From assembly GCF_900230225.1 (NCBI RefSeq), contig NZ_OCNH01000002.1, positions 993,844 through 1,057,843 on the forward strand: a DNA stretch of 64,000 nt. Direction: 5' to 3'. Position 1 is the stretch's first letter, and the number at the start of each line of letters is the position of its first letter. Position numbers and translations under genes: made by a program. The notes below the pieces were generated by a model that saw nothing but the letters and a program-made list of their open reading frames with translations, was not told the DNA's origin and did not search any database. Shown in pieces: positions 1-7,604 of this stretch. This DNA is from Spirosoma fluviale (GTDB lineage: Bacteria > Bacteroidota > Bacteroidia > Cytophagales > Spirosomataceae).

Positions 1-1815
1 CACCCGGCAACCGGCCAACCCGTACCCGATGAAACCGCCCGCACAACGGTTTATGACTATCCCAATCCGCAACCCGCCGAATGGCCACAAGCTGATTTCA
101 TTGTGGGTAATCCGCCGTTCGTGGGAGATAAAAGAATGCGTGATTTATTAGGCGATGGATATGTTGAAGCATTACGGAAGGCATATAAAGGAAAAATACC
201 TGAATCAGCGGACTTAGTAATGTACTGGTGGTACAATGCTGGAATTATGTTGCAGAGCGTACGTACTGAAAGGTTTGGATTTATTACAACCAATTCAATC
301 TCGATGACATTTAATAGACGGGTCATTCAGGGATTTATTGAAAACGAAATTACGCCTGTTTCTATAACGTTTTGTATTCCTAACCATGCTTGGGTAGACT
401 CAGGAAGTGGGGCATCAGTTAGAATCGCCATGACCTCTGTGGAAAAAGGAAATATTGCTGGTTTGTTATTTTTGGTAAAGTCTGAACAGTATCAAGATGA
501 AGAAGAAGGTTGTGAAATACAAGTTGAACAGGTTGAAGGGAAAATAAACGCAAATCTAACGGTTGGTGCCGACCTAGATTCAGCTAAATCCTTACGATCA
601 AACAGGGGATTGTCGAATGTTGGTGTAGGGCTATATGGTGCTGGTTTTCTTGCTAAATATGAAGAGTTAGAATCTCTTGGCTTCAGTAAGAGAAATGGAC
701 TTCGTGAACGAATTCGGCCCTATATGAATGGGAAAGACCTTGTTCAAAAAAGTCGAGGCTTGTTTGCTATTGATATGTATGGACTAAGCCCAGATGAGAT
801 AATAAACCTTTATCCAGAAGTATATCACCGTATTTATAACTTGGTTAAGCCTGAACGAGATCAGAATAACAGAACATCAAGGCGAGAAAAATGGTGGATT
901 TTTGGGGAGCCAAATCCGACACTTCGTTCGATGTTAAGAGGGTTAAAACGCTATATTGTGACTACTCAAACTGCGCGTCACAGAATATTTTCTTTTGTGA
1001 ACGTCGATCTGATACCAGATGCAAAAATAGTAGCAATCGCTTTTGAGGATGCTTATGAATTAGGCATTCTATCAAGTCATGTCCATGAAACGTGGGCCAT
1101 TGCCAATGGTGGTCGACTTGGGGTCGGTGATGATCCGGTTTATGCAAACTCCCGCTGTTTCGACCCTTTCCCTTTCCCCGACGCGACCCCGGCACAACAG
1201 GCCCGTATTCGTGAACTGGCGGAGCAATTGGACGCCCACCGCAAACGGCAACAGGCTGCACACGCTGCCCTGACGCTTACCGATCTGTACAACGTAGTCG
1301 AGAAATTGAAAACCGGTGAAGCCCTGACGCCCAAAGAGCAGGCCATCAATCAAATGGGACTGGCGTCGGTCGTGCTGAGTTTGCATCAGCAAATCGACGC
1401 GGCCGTTGCCGATGCCTACGGCTGGCCGCACGACTTGCCCGAGAGCGAAATCCTCAACCGCCTGGTTCGGCTCAATCACGAGCGGGCCGCCGAAGAAGCC
1501 GCCGGGCATATTCGTTACCTGCGTCCCGAGTACCAGGCACCCGGTCAGCAGCAGATGGGCATTGATCTCGGCGTTACCACAGCGAAGGAAACGCAGCGCG
1601 TCGAGTCGGGCGGGCCGCAGGAGTGGCCCAAAGAACTGGCCGGGCAAATGCAGGCCATTCGAACGTTTGTTCAGCAGGCGGGTTTGCCCGTGAGCGTCGC
1701 GCAGGTAGCGGCTCAGTTCAAAGGGGCGGGTGTGGTCAAAGTACAGCCGTTGCTCGATACGCTCACGACGCTGTCGCTGCTGCGTCTAACGCCGGAGAAT
1801 ACCTACGCATCGTAG
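1..1815 (+). CDS. MmeI-like class I DNA methyltransferase / type IIL restriction enzyme, 5' partial
   Basis: The frame is open from base 1, so the N-terminal part (where a nuclease domain and SAM-binding motif I would lie) is outside the window. The visible part starts just before the catalytic motif IV NPPF (bases 109-120), typical of N6-adenine methyltransferases. It is followed by a variable region likely to be the target recognition domain, then a C-terminal helical region with the signature CFDPFPFPD and repeated Ala/Gln-rich helices, as in MmeI-type single-chain enzymes. The internal GTG at 103 is not a real start. These enzymes methylate one strand of an asymmetric site and cut nearby; whether the nuclease part is intact cannot be seen. 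The 3' end is followed by a set of long hairpins. GC is clearly lower in the recognition part (bases 130-1130) than in the ends, consistent with swapping of specificity segments. Confidence 0.85.
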   Translation, partial: HPATGQPVPDETARTTVYDYPNPQPAEWPQADFIVGNPPFVGDKRMRDLLGDGYVEALRKAYKGKIPESADLVMYWWYNAGIMLQSVRTERFGFITTNSISMTFNRRVIQGFIENEITPVSITFCIPNHAWVDSGSGASVRIAMTSVEKGNIAGLLFLVKSEQYQDEEEGCEIQVEQVEGKINANLTVGADLDSAKSLRSNRGLSNVGVGLYGAGFLAKYEELESLGFSKRNGLRERIRPYMNGKDLVQKSRGLFAIDMYGLSPDEIINLYPEVYHRIYNLVKPERDQNNRTSRREKWWIFGEPNPTLRSMLRGLKRYIVTTQTARHRIFSFVNVDLIPDAKIVAIAFEDAYELGILSSHVHETWAIANGGRLGVGDDPVYANSRCFDPFPFPDATPAQQARIRELAEQLDAHRKRQQAAHAALTLTDLYNVVEKLKTGEALTPKEQAINQMGLASVVLSLHQQIDAAVADAYGWPHDLPESEILNRLVRLNHERAAEEAAGHIRYLRPEYQAPGQQQMGIDLGVTTAKETQRVESGGPQEWPKELAGQMQAIRTFVQQAGLPVSVAQVAAQFKGAGVVKVQPLLDTLTTLSLLRLTPENTYAS

Positions 1816-1858
1816 GGTCTGGTGCTTTACCAAAATAGAAGTTAGAATAAACGTTGGC

Positions 1859-1940
1859 GGCTTTGTCCGGGCCAAGCTCTGGCTTGGCCGTTGGCTAGTT
1901 GAAGACTATGGCCAAGCCAGAGCTTGGCCCGGACAAAGCC
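1859..1940. repeat. Perfect 31-bp inverted repeat
   Basis: Arms 1859-1889 and 1910-1940 are perfect reverse complements around a 20-base spacer. Each arm is itself nearly a hairpin (GGCCAAGC ... GCTTGGCC). It lies downstream of the methyltransferase with no T-tract, so it may act as a Rho-independent-like 3' end or be a REP-like element. Confidence 0.85.
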
Positions 1941-1944
1941 GATC

Positions 1945-1981
1945 CCCCGTTGGGCATAGTCACAGACTATGCCCAACGGGG
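1945..1981. repeat. Perfect 17-bp hairpin (GTTGGGCATAGT family)
   Basis: Arms 1945-1961 and 1965-1981 pair perfectly around a three-base loop. A shorter relative of the same sequence recurs at 3068-3092, downstream of the SGNH gene. Confidence 0.8.
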
Positions 1982-2091
1982 TTAAATGTGGTGTGAGCTC
2001 CTTAACCCCAGGATGCATACACTTACTTTTTCTTACAGAAAAGCCCTGTCAGGGGCGGCCTGTCAATAGAAAAGAGAGGGTGAGTTCCCTA

Positions 2092-2149
2092 TAAAGCGCC
2101 GTAGGTGCGTCCTGATCAGGTCTTTTAAGGGCGCACCTACGGCGCTTTA
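2092..2149. repeat. Perfect 18-bp inverted repeat
   Basis: Arms 2092-2109 and 2132-2149 are perfect reverse complements. This is the third hairpin in the 547-base gene-free stretch 1816-2362, which otherwise contains only the promoter candidate of the next gene and one copy of a 30-base direct repeat. Confidence 0.8.
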
Positions 2150-2305
2150 AACAAGTCCGAATCTCGACTAACTATTAACAGGCTGCCCGGTCCTTGCGTC
2201 GGGATGACAAAAATTGAGCCTCGGCTATTTATAATCCCAAATTCACGTTAAACTTAATGCTGATTTAACGATTTTTGGTAATTTCAAACCAGTACAATAG
2301 TCGCT

Positions 2306-2331
2306 TTTGAGTATACAATTTGATATTTTTG
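2306..2331 (+). promoter_or_regulatory. Candidate Bacteroidota promoter of the SGNH lipoprotein
   Basis: TATTTTTG at 2324-2331 fits the TAnnTTTG -7 element of Bacteroidota sigma factor promoters, 31 bases before the ATG at 2363. A TTTG at 2306-2309 is the only candidate -33 element; the 14-base spacer is shorter than usual, so the upstream half is weak. Confidence 0.4.
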
Positions 2332-2362
2332 CGATTAATCCGTACACCTAAGTTTGATACTA

Positions 2363-3046
2363 ATGAAAAGCCAATTATTGCTGTTACTCCTTCTCGCTTT
2401 TTTGTCAAGTTGCAAACCTGACACGATAGATACCAAGGTAGATGGTAACGGAAAGCCCCTTACGGAAACAATCGTCATAATTGGTTCGTCAACGGCAGAA
2501 GGCTGGGGAGCTTCGGATTACAAGTATTCATGGGCGGGAACGCTTAGTCAGCAGTTACCAAATAGTCGCGTCGTTAACCTGGCCAGAGGAGGATACACCA
2601 GTTACCACCTTCTGCCAACAAACGCCAGTCGTCCGGCTAACCGGCCTGTTTCAGACACCTTACGCAACATCAATGCTGCTCTTAAGGAAAAGCCCAAAAC
2701 GTTGATTCTTAGTATATCGTCAAATGATCTTGTTATTGGCTGTAGCGTTGATGAGATCATTGCCAATTTCAATATCATCAGGAGCAGAGCGTTGGCTGCC
2801 GGTGTAAATCGCGTGATTGTTACGACGCCTTTACCGCGTACCTTCAGTGCCGACGTTACGGCCAAATTACTGCTTCAACGAGATGCGGTTCTGACAAACT
2901 ATGGCTTACTCTCTATCAATATTTTCGACCCGTTAGCGGGTCCGGATAACTTAATGAAGCCGGAACTACTAAGTGCCGACGGCATACACCCCAACGATAA
3001 GGGGCATGCGGTAATCTTTAAGCTAATTTCAGCTTTTATGCTTTAA
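2363..3046 (+). CDS. SGNH/GDSL-family hydrolase, lipoprotein
   Basis: This 227-residue protein begins at the ATG at 2363; the TTG at 2354 gives only three extra residues before the signal sequence. Residues 1-15 form a hydrophobic stretch ending in a lipobox LSSC, so it is predicted to be lipid-anchored in the envelope. SGNH blocks are visible: block I as IGSSTAEGWG (catalytic Ser), block III as SSND, and block V as DGIHPND with the Asp/His pair. The family hydrolyses ester bonds of lipids or acylated carbohydrates; the substrate cannot be read from sequence. The gene stands alone, between hairpin clusters and inside a 30-base direct repeat. Confidence 0.85.
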   Translation: MKSQLLLLLLLAFLSSCKPDTIDTKVDGNGKPLTETIVIIGSSTAEGWGASDYKYSWAGTLSQQLPNSRVVNLARGGYTSYHLLPTNASRPANRPVSDTLRNINAALKEKPKTLILSISSNDLVIGCSVDEIIANFNIIRSRALAAGVNRVIVTTPLPRTFSADVTAKLLLQRDAVLTNYGLLSINIFDPLAGPDNLMKPELLSADGIHPNDKGHAVIFKLISAFML

Positions 3047-3067
3047 GGAATCTAGGAATCTTATCTC

Positions 3068-3092
3068 GGTTGGGCACAGACTATGCCCAACC
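3068..3092. terminator. Short hairpin after SGNH gene
   Basis: Arms 3068-3076 and 3084-3092 (GGTTGGGCA/TGCCCAACC) resemble the hairpin at 1945-1981. It lies 21 bases past the SGNH stop codon. Confidence 0.5.
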
Positions 3093-3143
3093 ACCAAACG
3101 CCCCGCCTGGGCTATTTATAATCCCAAATTCACATTAAAATAC

Positions 3144-3184
3144 TAAGTGGCTGTCGCACGAGTTGCTCTCGCGACAGCCACTTA
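3144..3184. terminator. 14-bp inverted repeat between convergent genes
   Basis: Arms 3144-3157 and 3171-3184 are perfect reverse complements. The site sits between the + strand SGNH gene and the end of the - strand gene at 3212, so it could serve both as a bidirectional 3' end. Confidence 0.6.
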
Positions 3185-3211
3185 CTGGTTTAACGTTTAT
3201 CACTTAAAACC

Positions 3212-3559
3212 TTACTCAATCCACATTACTTTATCGTACGCCAGTTCGTAGTCCATTTCTTCGAGCGGGGTAAGCCCGGCGAAGTGGCCGGTTTCGTCGG
3301 TTTGGACGGCGTTCCACAGGCCCGATGCATCACGCAGGAGGAGCCGATAGCCGTAGAGGGGGTGCAGGGTGTCGCCATCCGTCCGGTGGTCCCAGCCCGT
3401 TTGCAGTTCGATGGCAAAGGCAATGCGGTCCATCACTTCGCTCATCTGCCCCGCCAGACTATCTGCCCCGTCCAGTTCTTCAATCCACAATACCAGTCCA
3501 TCGGTACCCCAGTCGAAGTGGAGTTCGGCAGGGGTGAGGGTTATAATGGAAGCGTTCAT
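3212..3559 (-). CDS. Hypothetical protein, partner of PD-(D/E)XK nuclease
   Basis: This 115-residue protein is not recognised. The ATG at 3559 is preferred over the upstream GTG at 3580, which would overlap the nuclease gene. The sequence is acidic, with several Trp and Asp/Glu clusters and no signal peptide or membrane segment, so it is probably a soluble cytoplasmic protein. It is the third gene of a minus-strand run: the 4390-5058 gene, then the nuclease, then this one with a 13-base gap. The linkage suggests a role in the same DNA-processing pathway, but nothing in the sequence proves it. Confidence 0.6.
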   Translation of the reverse strand: MNASIITLTPAELHFDWGTDGLVLWIEELDGADSLAGQMSEVMDRIAFAIELQTGWDHRTDGDTLHPLYGYRLLLRDASGLWNAVQTDETGHFAGLTPLEEMDYELAYDKVMWIE

Positions 3560-3572
3560 AACGGTTGTTGAT

Positions 3573-4367
3573 TTAGGCACTCATACTCCAGGCCGACGCC
3601 ATTGTCTGCTCGGGAGCCTGCTCGTCCCGCCATTTGCGGAGCCAGAAGCGGTATTTCTTCCGGCCGTAATCGATAAAGCCCGGAATCGACGTGGCATCAA
3701 CGGCAAACAGGCGATAAGGACTTTGTTTCATGATGCCAACGAACACAAAGCGAAACTGCTTCGTCGTGCTCCATTCGCGACTGTCGGCATGACGTAGGCT
3801 GTCCAGGTAAAAAGCCGCCTGCCGGTCGTAGTCGTAGGTGTAGCAGGATTCCAGAAACTGCGCCTGTGTGCGGGCCGAGGTTGTTTTCAAGTCGATAACA
3901 AGCGCATTCCGGCGTTTAGGACTCGTGTACACCATGTCCAGCCGCGCTTTGCAGGCCACGCCCGTTGTTGGCTCGGTCGACAGCACAATCCGTTCCCGCT
4001 CCGACAGCCGCAGGTACCGCCGACAAAACGCGTCCTGCCGAATGGTGTGCATCAGGGCGTGTAACTGCTTCTCCTGAGCGGGGGCCAGCGCGTTCAGTTC
4101 CGGACGGCCCGCCGGGTCAACCAGATCGGGCAGCAGTTGCGCCAGTACGGTGCCCACCGTTTCGGGTTCGAGCAGGTGCTGGTGAAAAGCCCGGCCAAAT
4201 GCCTTGGTCTTTTCGGGAATAAACCGGGCCGAGGGTACCGACCAATACCCCAGGTGTTCTTCCTTGAGCCGGGTCAAGTCCGAATTTGATATCCTGGGCA
4301 GTGATCGGTACTCATCGCCCGGCGTAAAGAGCGGCTGTTGTGCCGTTGTCAGCAATTGAGAAATCAT
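3573..4367 (-). CDS. PD-(D/E)XK nuclease of the RecE/Exo VIII type
   Basis: A 264-residue protein using the ATG at 4367; upstream in-frame codons run into the neighbouring gene. Family features are in order: FGRAFHQHLL near residues 57-66 (the GxxxH motif of RecE-like exonucleases), ARLDMVY at 141-147 with the metal-binding Asp144, VIDLKTT at 157-163 giving the D-x-K catalytic pair (D159, K161), and the helix DRQAAFYLD at 181-189 with the conserved Gln. Such enzymes resect double-stranded DNA 5' to 3' and usually work with a single-strand annealing protein; the gene just upstream (4390-5058) holds that position but is not recognisably RecT. The locus could be a prophage-derived recombination module. 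Confidence 0.75.
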   Translation of the reverse strand: MISQLLTTAQQPLFTPGDEYRSLPRISNSDLTRLKEEHLGYWSVPSARFIPEKTKAFGRAFHQHLLEPETVGTVLAQLLPDLVDPAGRPELNALAPAQEKQLHALMHTIRQDAFCRRYLRLSERERIVLSTEPTTGVACKARLDMVYTSPKRRNALVIDLKTTSARTQAQFLESCYTYDYDRQAAFYLDSLRHADSREWSTTKQFRFVFVGIMKQSPYRLFAVDATSIPGFIDYGRKKYRFWLRKWRDEQAPEQTMASAWSMSA

Positions 4368-4389
4368 AGGAGAACAGGGGGAAGTGAAG

Positions 4390-5058
4390 TTATCCGGCAG
4401 CCAGTAAAACGGGCTCATCGACCGGGTTGGCAAAGGGGTTGTAGTAGTTCATGGCCGTTTTGATGTTGGCAATGTCCGTCAGGGTTTCCTGCCGGAAAAT
4501 TTTAACCGCACCGGCGGACCGCTCCTGCGCAAACTCTTTCAACTCCTTTGTTTTTTCGACATCGCCCATTTTATAGGTAAAGTTGGCGATGTAATACACC
4601 CCTTTCGGCTGAATTTTGTTGTTCTCTTTTTTCTCGGCTACGGCCGTGATCACCACATCGGCCAGCGTCAGATCGTCGTAGTAAAGCGGTTCGATGAGCC
4701 GGAAAATATTGTCGACCGAGTAGCCGTGAAAGAGCACCGCTGACACACAATTTTTCTCGTCGATGAAGAAAATTTCTGCCCAGTTTTTGGTGCCCATATT
4801 CAGGATATTATCCGTAAAAATCCGCCAGGCAATTGGCTGAAAGGTGAGCGTTCGGCCAAGCTTTTCATTCCCGTTAATATTGAAGACACCTTCCTTGGCG
4901 TCGAACCGATATTGGCGGGGGTGGCCCTCCAGGTATTTATATCGCCGGGCGACCCCGTTATTCACGACCTCGCCAGTCAATTCCTGACTGTTTTGATTCG
5001 GTTTAAGTGAGCTACCGCTTTGAATTGTCTCGATTTGGCTTTTGTTTTGTGTGTTCAT
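4390..5058 (-). CDS. Hypothetical protein upstream of RecE-like nuclease
   Basis: A 222-residue soluble protein without a family I recognise. ATG at 5058 is used; an earlier start at 5082 is possible. The first 35 residues are polar and rich in Gln, Asn and Ser, probably disordered. The rest looks like a mixed alpha/beta domain with many aromatic residues. There is no signal peptide. It is followed 22 bases later by a RecE-like exonuclease, and a DNA-binding regulator is divergent upstream. By position it could be a single-strand DNA-binding or annealing partner of the nuclease; this is inference from context only. Confidence 0.6.
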   Translation of the reverse strand: MNTQNKSQIETIQSGSSLKPNQNSQELTGEVVNNGVARRYKYLEGHPRQYRFDAKEGVFNINGNEKLGRTLTFQPIAWRIFTDNILNMGTKNWAEIFFIDEKNCVSAVLFHGYSVDNIFRLIEPLYYDDLTLADVVITAVAEKKENNKIQPKGVYYIANFTYKMGDVEKTKELKEFAQERSAGAVKIFRQETLTDIANIKTAMNYYNPFANPVDEPVLLAAG

Positions 5059-5144
5059 TAGTATTTGTTGTTTACTGTTCAAGCAGGGGGCCCATTTTGA
5101 GGTCCCTTTTGCCTTTTTAAGGGGTCGTGTTTACTGACTTAAAG

Positions 5145-5399
5145 TTACACAAAACTGTGTAAAAAACAAGCCCGTTCTATAAGTAATTACGGGCCTCACA
5201 GGCCCGCCATTCAGGTCAGTGAAGTTGCACTCACTTATCGTGTAAAAGTTCCCTAAAGGGCCTCTCTTGCGTATTTTTCAGCTTGTTTCCTCGCCTTTGT
5301 GGGAACTTTGGCAAAATGTATATCCGTTCCCATTCCAGTCGGGCAACTGGTACGCCAGCCCGGGCACCCGGCCATCCGTTTTTACATAAAAAAGTGTAA
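5145..5399. promoter_or_regulatory. Divergent regulatory region with repeated GTGTAA boxes
   Basis: The 344-base spacer between the divergent genes holds a palindrome TTACAC-N6-GTGTAA at 5145-5162 and two further GTGTAA words at 5240-5245 and 5394-5399, the last just before the ATG of the HTH gene. They are candidate operators for autoregulation by the HTH protein at 5403 and control of the nuclease operon. Confidence 0.35.
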
Positions 5400-5402
5400 G
5401 TT

Positions 5403-5777
5403 ATGACCATTCACCTCCGGCTTCAGCAATTAATTGATTCGCTTGGCATCAGCGTTCTTGAATTCGCCAGACAACTCGGCGAACACCGGGGCGAAAAAGT
5501 TTATCATATTTTACACGGTCGGTTAAAACCCCGTTACGATACGCTCGAAAAGATTCTGGTGGCCTATCCGCAGGTGAACGGCGACTGGCTGTTGCGGGGC
5601 GAAGGGCTGATGTTTAAAGTCCTGAGTTCACCCTCGGCGGCTATCACCACCGAAGAGCGATTGCGCAACATGGAGTTCCTGCTTTTTCAGCTAAACGAAC
5701 GTCTGTCGCTGCTGCAACAAACCAACGATCAACTGCTGGCGGAGGTTAGGAGGGGAGTGGGTGGAGTAGTGGAGTAG
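5403..5777 (+). CDS. XRE-like helix-turn-helix regulator
   Basis: A 124-residue protein. Residues 1-60 look like a lambda-repressor-type HTH: LRLQQLIDSLGISVLEFAR is the usual first helices, followed by a recognition-helix region and the LEKILVAYPQVNGDWLLRGEG ending typical of Bacteroidota XRE regulators. Residues 75-115 form a short coiled coil (LLFQLNERLSLLQQTNDQLL), probably for dimerisation. It is divergent from the RecE-like nuclease operon and may control it; the GTGTAA boxes in the spacer are candidate sites. The C-terminal residues are Gly/Val-rich and overlap a low-complexity imperfect inverted repeat (5750-5840), so the exact C-terminus may have been altered by that repeat. Confidence 0.75.
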   Translation: MTIHLRLQQLIDSLGISVLEFARQLGEHRGEKVYHILHGRLKPRYDTLEKILVAYPQVNGDWLLRGEGLMFKVLSSPSAAITTEERLRNMEFLLFQLNERLSLLQQTNDQLLAEVRRGVGGVVE

Positions 5778-5890
5778 GTGGAGTGGCAAAGTGAAAGAAC
5801 TTCTAACTACTTCACTGACTCCACCACTCCACTAACTCCAAAACAACCCGCCCCTTTTGCCGGTTATAGGGTAAACTAACACGTAACGTT

Positions 5891-6373
5891 ATGGCAACTA
5901 CATCACCATTCGACCCGGATAAACTCGACCCTGAATATTATTCAAAAGACCCTAATCAACATGGCGATTCTGACTATGGTCGGGAATCGGAAGGGGTTGG
6001 TACAAACCAGATCGGTACGACGTCGGGTATGGATATGGATACCGAAAACAGAAACATGACGCACGACACCCGCGAAGCAAATACGGGCGAAGGCCGGGTA
6101 GGCGACCCACGTGGCGAAAGCCTGGGCACGTCGCAGGAATGGGATGTCGACGCCGATGCCATTTCTGAAGCACCTAAAGGACATATGATGAGCGACGAAG
6201 CCGCGAAAAAGCTGAGCGAAGTGGCAGAAAATCCTTCCGATGATGCACTTTTTCACCGGTCCGATGCAACGTATCTGGAAGAGGGCGATGATCCAAATAA
6301 AGGCTACGATCCGCATAATGTCGGCTATACGGGCAAAGACAAGGAAAGTGTGCAGAAAGACGATGTCAAGTAG
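5891..6373 (+). CDS. Small hydrophilic acidic protein, probably disordered
   Basis: A 160-residue protein of no recognised family. It lacks a signal peptide and any hydrophobic segment and is rich in Asp, Glu, Gly, Ser and Thr with many charged residues, as in stress-induced hydrophilic proteins. A clear intrinsic terminator follows at 6403-6434, which supports it as an expressed single gene. Several similar small disordered proteins occur later in the window (41356, 46312, 48798), without obvious sequence relatedness among them. Confidence 0.7.
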   Translation: MATTSPFDPDKLDPEYYSKDPNQHGDSDYGRESEGVGTNQIGTTSGMDMDTENRNMTHDTREANTGEGRVGDPRGESLGTSQEWDVDADAISEAPKGHMMSDEAAKKLSEVAENPSDDALFHRSDATYLEEGDDPNKGYDPHNVGYTGKDKESVQKDDVK

Positions 6374-6402
6374 GCCGTCAGGACAGGTAACTACTATGCG
6401 TG

Positions 6403-6434
6403 AGCGACCGGCTAATAAACCGGTCGCTTTTTTT
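6403..6434 (+). terminator. Intrinsic terminator
   Basis: AGCGACCGG at 6403-6411 pairs with CCGGTCGCT at 6420-6428 and is followed by a run of T. It ends the acidic-protein gene. It lies inside the longest possible upstream extension of the next reading frame (GTG at 6400), which argues against that start. Confidence 0.85.
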
Positions 6435-6534
6435 ATTAGCCTGCGGACGGCGCTTTCTATTTTATGATGCCGATTCTTTCGTAAACTTGTCGTTTAATCT
6501 ATTAGCCAGCGGAGACAAGCTTCGCTATACTATT

Positions 6535-7530
6535 TTGCTCATCGAAACCCGTGCCTATGCTCGGGCGGGCCTGCTTGGCAATCCGTCCGATGGATTTTTT
6601 GGTAAAACCATTGCGATCACCGTCCGAAATTTTGGCGCGTCTGTAACGCTTTACCCGTCGCCCGAACTACACATCGAACCACAGCCACAGGATACGAACG
6701 TATTCCGGAGCCTGCACCACCTGCGCGATTCGGTGAGTATGCTGGGGTATCACGGGGGAGTGCCGCTCCTGAAAGCCGCGGTTAAAAAATTTGCCGAATA
6801 CTGCGAGTCGGAACACATCCGGCTTCCCAATCAGAATTTTTCGATCCGCTATAATACGTCTATACCCCGGCAGGTGGGGTTATCCGGTTCCAGCGCCATC
6901 ATCGTGGCTACATTCCGGGCGTTGATGCAGTTTTACAACGTAGAGATTCCACGGCCGATATTGCCCAATCTGGTGCTGGCCACCGAAGCAGAGGAGCTGG
7001 GTATTACGGCCGGGTTGCAGGATCGCGTTATTCAGTGTTATGAAGGATGCGTGTACATGGACTTTGAGCGCGAAACCATGGAACGCCAGGGGTACGGTCA
7101 GTACGAACCCCTCGACTCCCGGCTTTTGCCAAAACTGTACATTGCCTACAACACCGATCTGGGCAAACAATCCGGACGTGTACACAACGACGTTCGGGCA
7201 CGCTGGCTCAAAGGCGAACCCATTGTGGTCGACACCATGAACGCTATTGCCGACGTAGCCCGCGAAGGTCGGGAGGCCATGCTGAACCAGGATACCAAAT
7301 TATTGAATGAGCTGGTAAACCGAAATTTCGATCTGCGGGCTCAGATATATTCCATCAGCGACCGAAACCAGAGTTTAATTGAAACCGCCCGCGCCTGTGG
7401 CGCATCGGCATCCTTTACGGGTTCCGGCGGTTCCATCATCGGCCTTTACCGCGACGATGCCATGCTCAACCGGCTCTTTGTCGAACTGAAGAAAATCAAT
7501 GCCCGAGTTATAAAGCCATATGTAGTGTAG
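6535..7530 (+). CDS. GHMP-family sugar kinase (glucuronokinase-like)
   Basis: A 331-residue kinase. The frame is open back to 6400, but that would place a terminator inside the gene; the TTG at 6535 puts the protein start directly before the family N-terminus ETRAYARAGLLGNPSDG, which is the substrate-binding end of GHMP kinases. The ATP-binding motif GLSGSSAII (around residues 117-125) and the C-terminal glycine-rich motif SFTGSGGSIIG are present. The enzyme likely phosphorylates the anomeric carbon of a sugar or sugar acid, and the directly downstream galU-type gene could convert the product to a UDP-sugar. The stop codon is inside the left arm of the inverted repeat at 7527-7590. The start is uncertain; function at family level is firm. 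Confidence 0.8.
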   Translation: MLIETRAYARAGLLGNPSDGFFGKTIAITVRNFGASVTLYPSPELHIEPQPQDTNVFRSLHHLRDSVSMLGYHGGVPLLKAAVKKFAEYCESEHIRLPNQNFSIRYNTSIPRQVGLSGSSAIIVATFRALMQFYNVEIPRPILPNLVLATEAEELGITAGLQDRVIQCYEGCVYMDFERETMERQGYGQYEPLDSRLLPKLYIAYNTDLGKQSGRVHNDVRARWLKGEPIVVDTMNAIADVAREGREAMLNQDTKLLNELVNRNFDLRAQIYSISDRNQSLIETARACGASASFTGSGGSIIGLYRDDAMLNRLFVELKKINARVIKPYVV

Positions 7531-7590
7531 AGACGCAATACGTTGCGTCTCTGGCTGACGCATAGGAGACGCAACGTATTGCGTCTCTAC
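7527..7590. repeat. Perfect 24-bp inverted repeat with nested hairpins
   Basis: Arms 7527-7550 and 7567-7590 are exact reverse complements, and each arm contains AGACGCAA-TACG-TTGCGTCT, itself a hairpin. The left arm overlaps the kinase stop codon and the right arm ends 14 bases before galU. It could attenuate read-through from the kinase into galU. Confidence 0.85.
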
Positions 7591-7604
7591 ATAAAATTTC
7601 ATTT

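Larger units (their letters stand above)
2223..3139. repeat. 30-bp direct repeat bracketing the SGNH gene
   Basis: Copies at 2223-2252 and 3110-3139 share the text GGCTATTTATAATCCC and more, with one mismatch over 30 bases. They flank the SGNH lipoprotein gene and its promoter. This could mark a duplication or insertion boundary. No transposase lies between them. Confidence 0.75.

Noticed and set aside
6400..6534. Upstream extension of the GHMP kinase from a GTG
   Set aside because: It would contain the intrinsic terminator of the preceding gene and has no resemblance to kinase N-termini.
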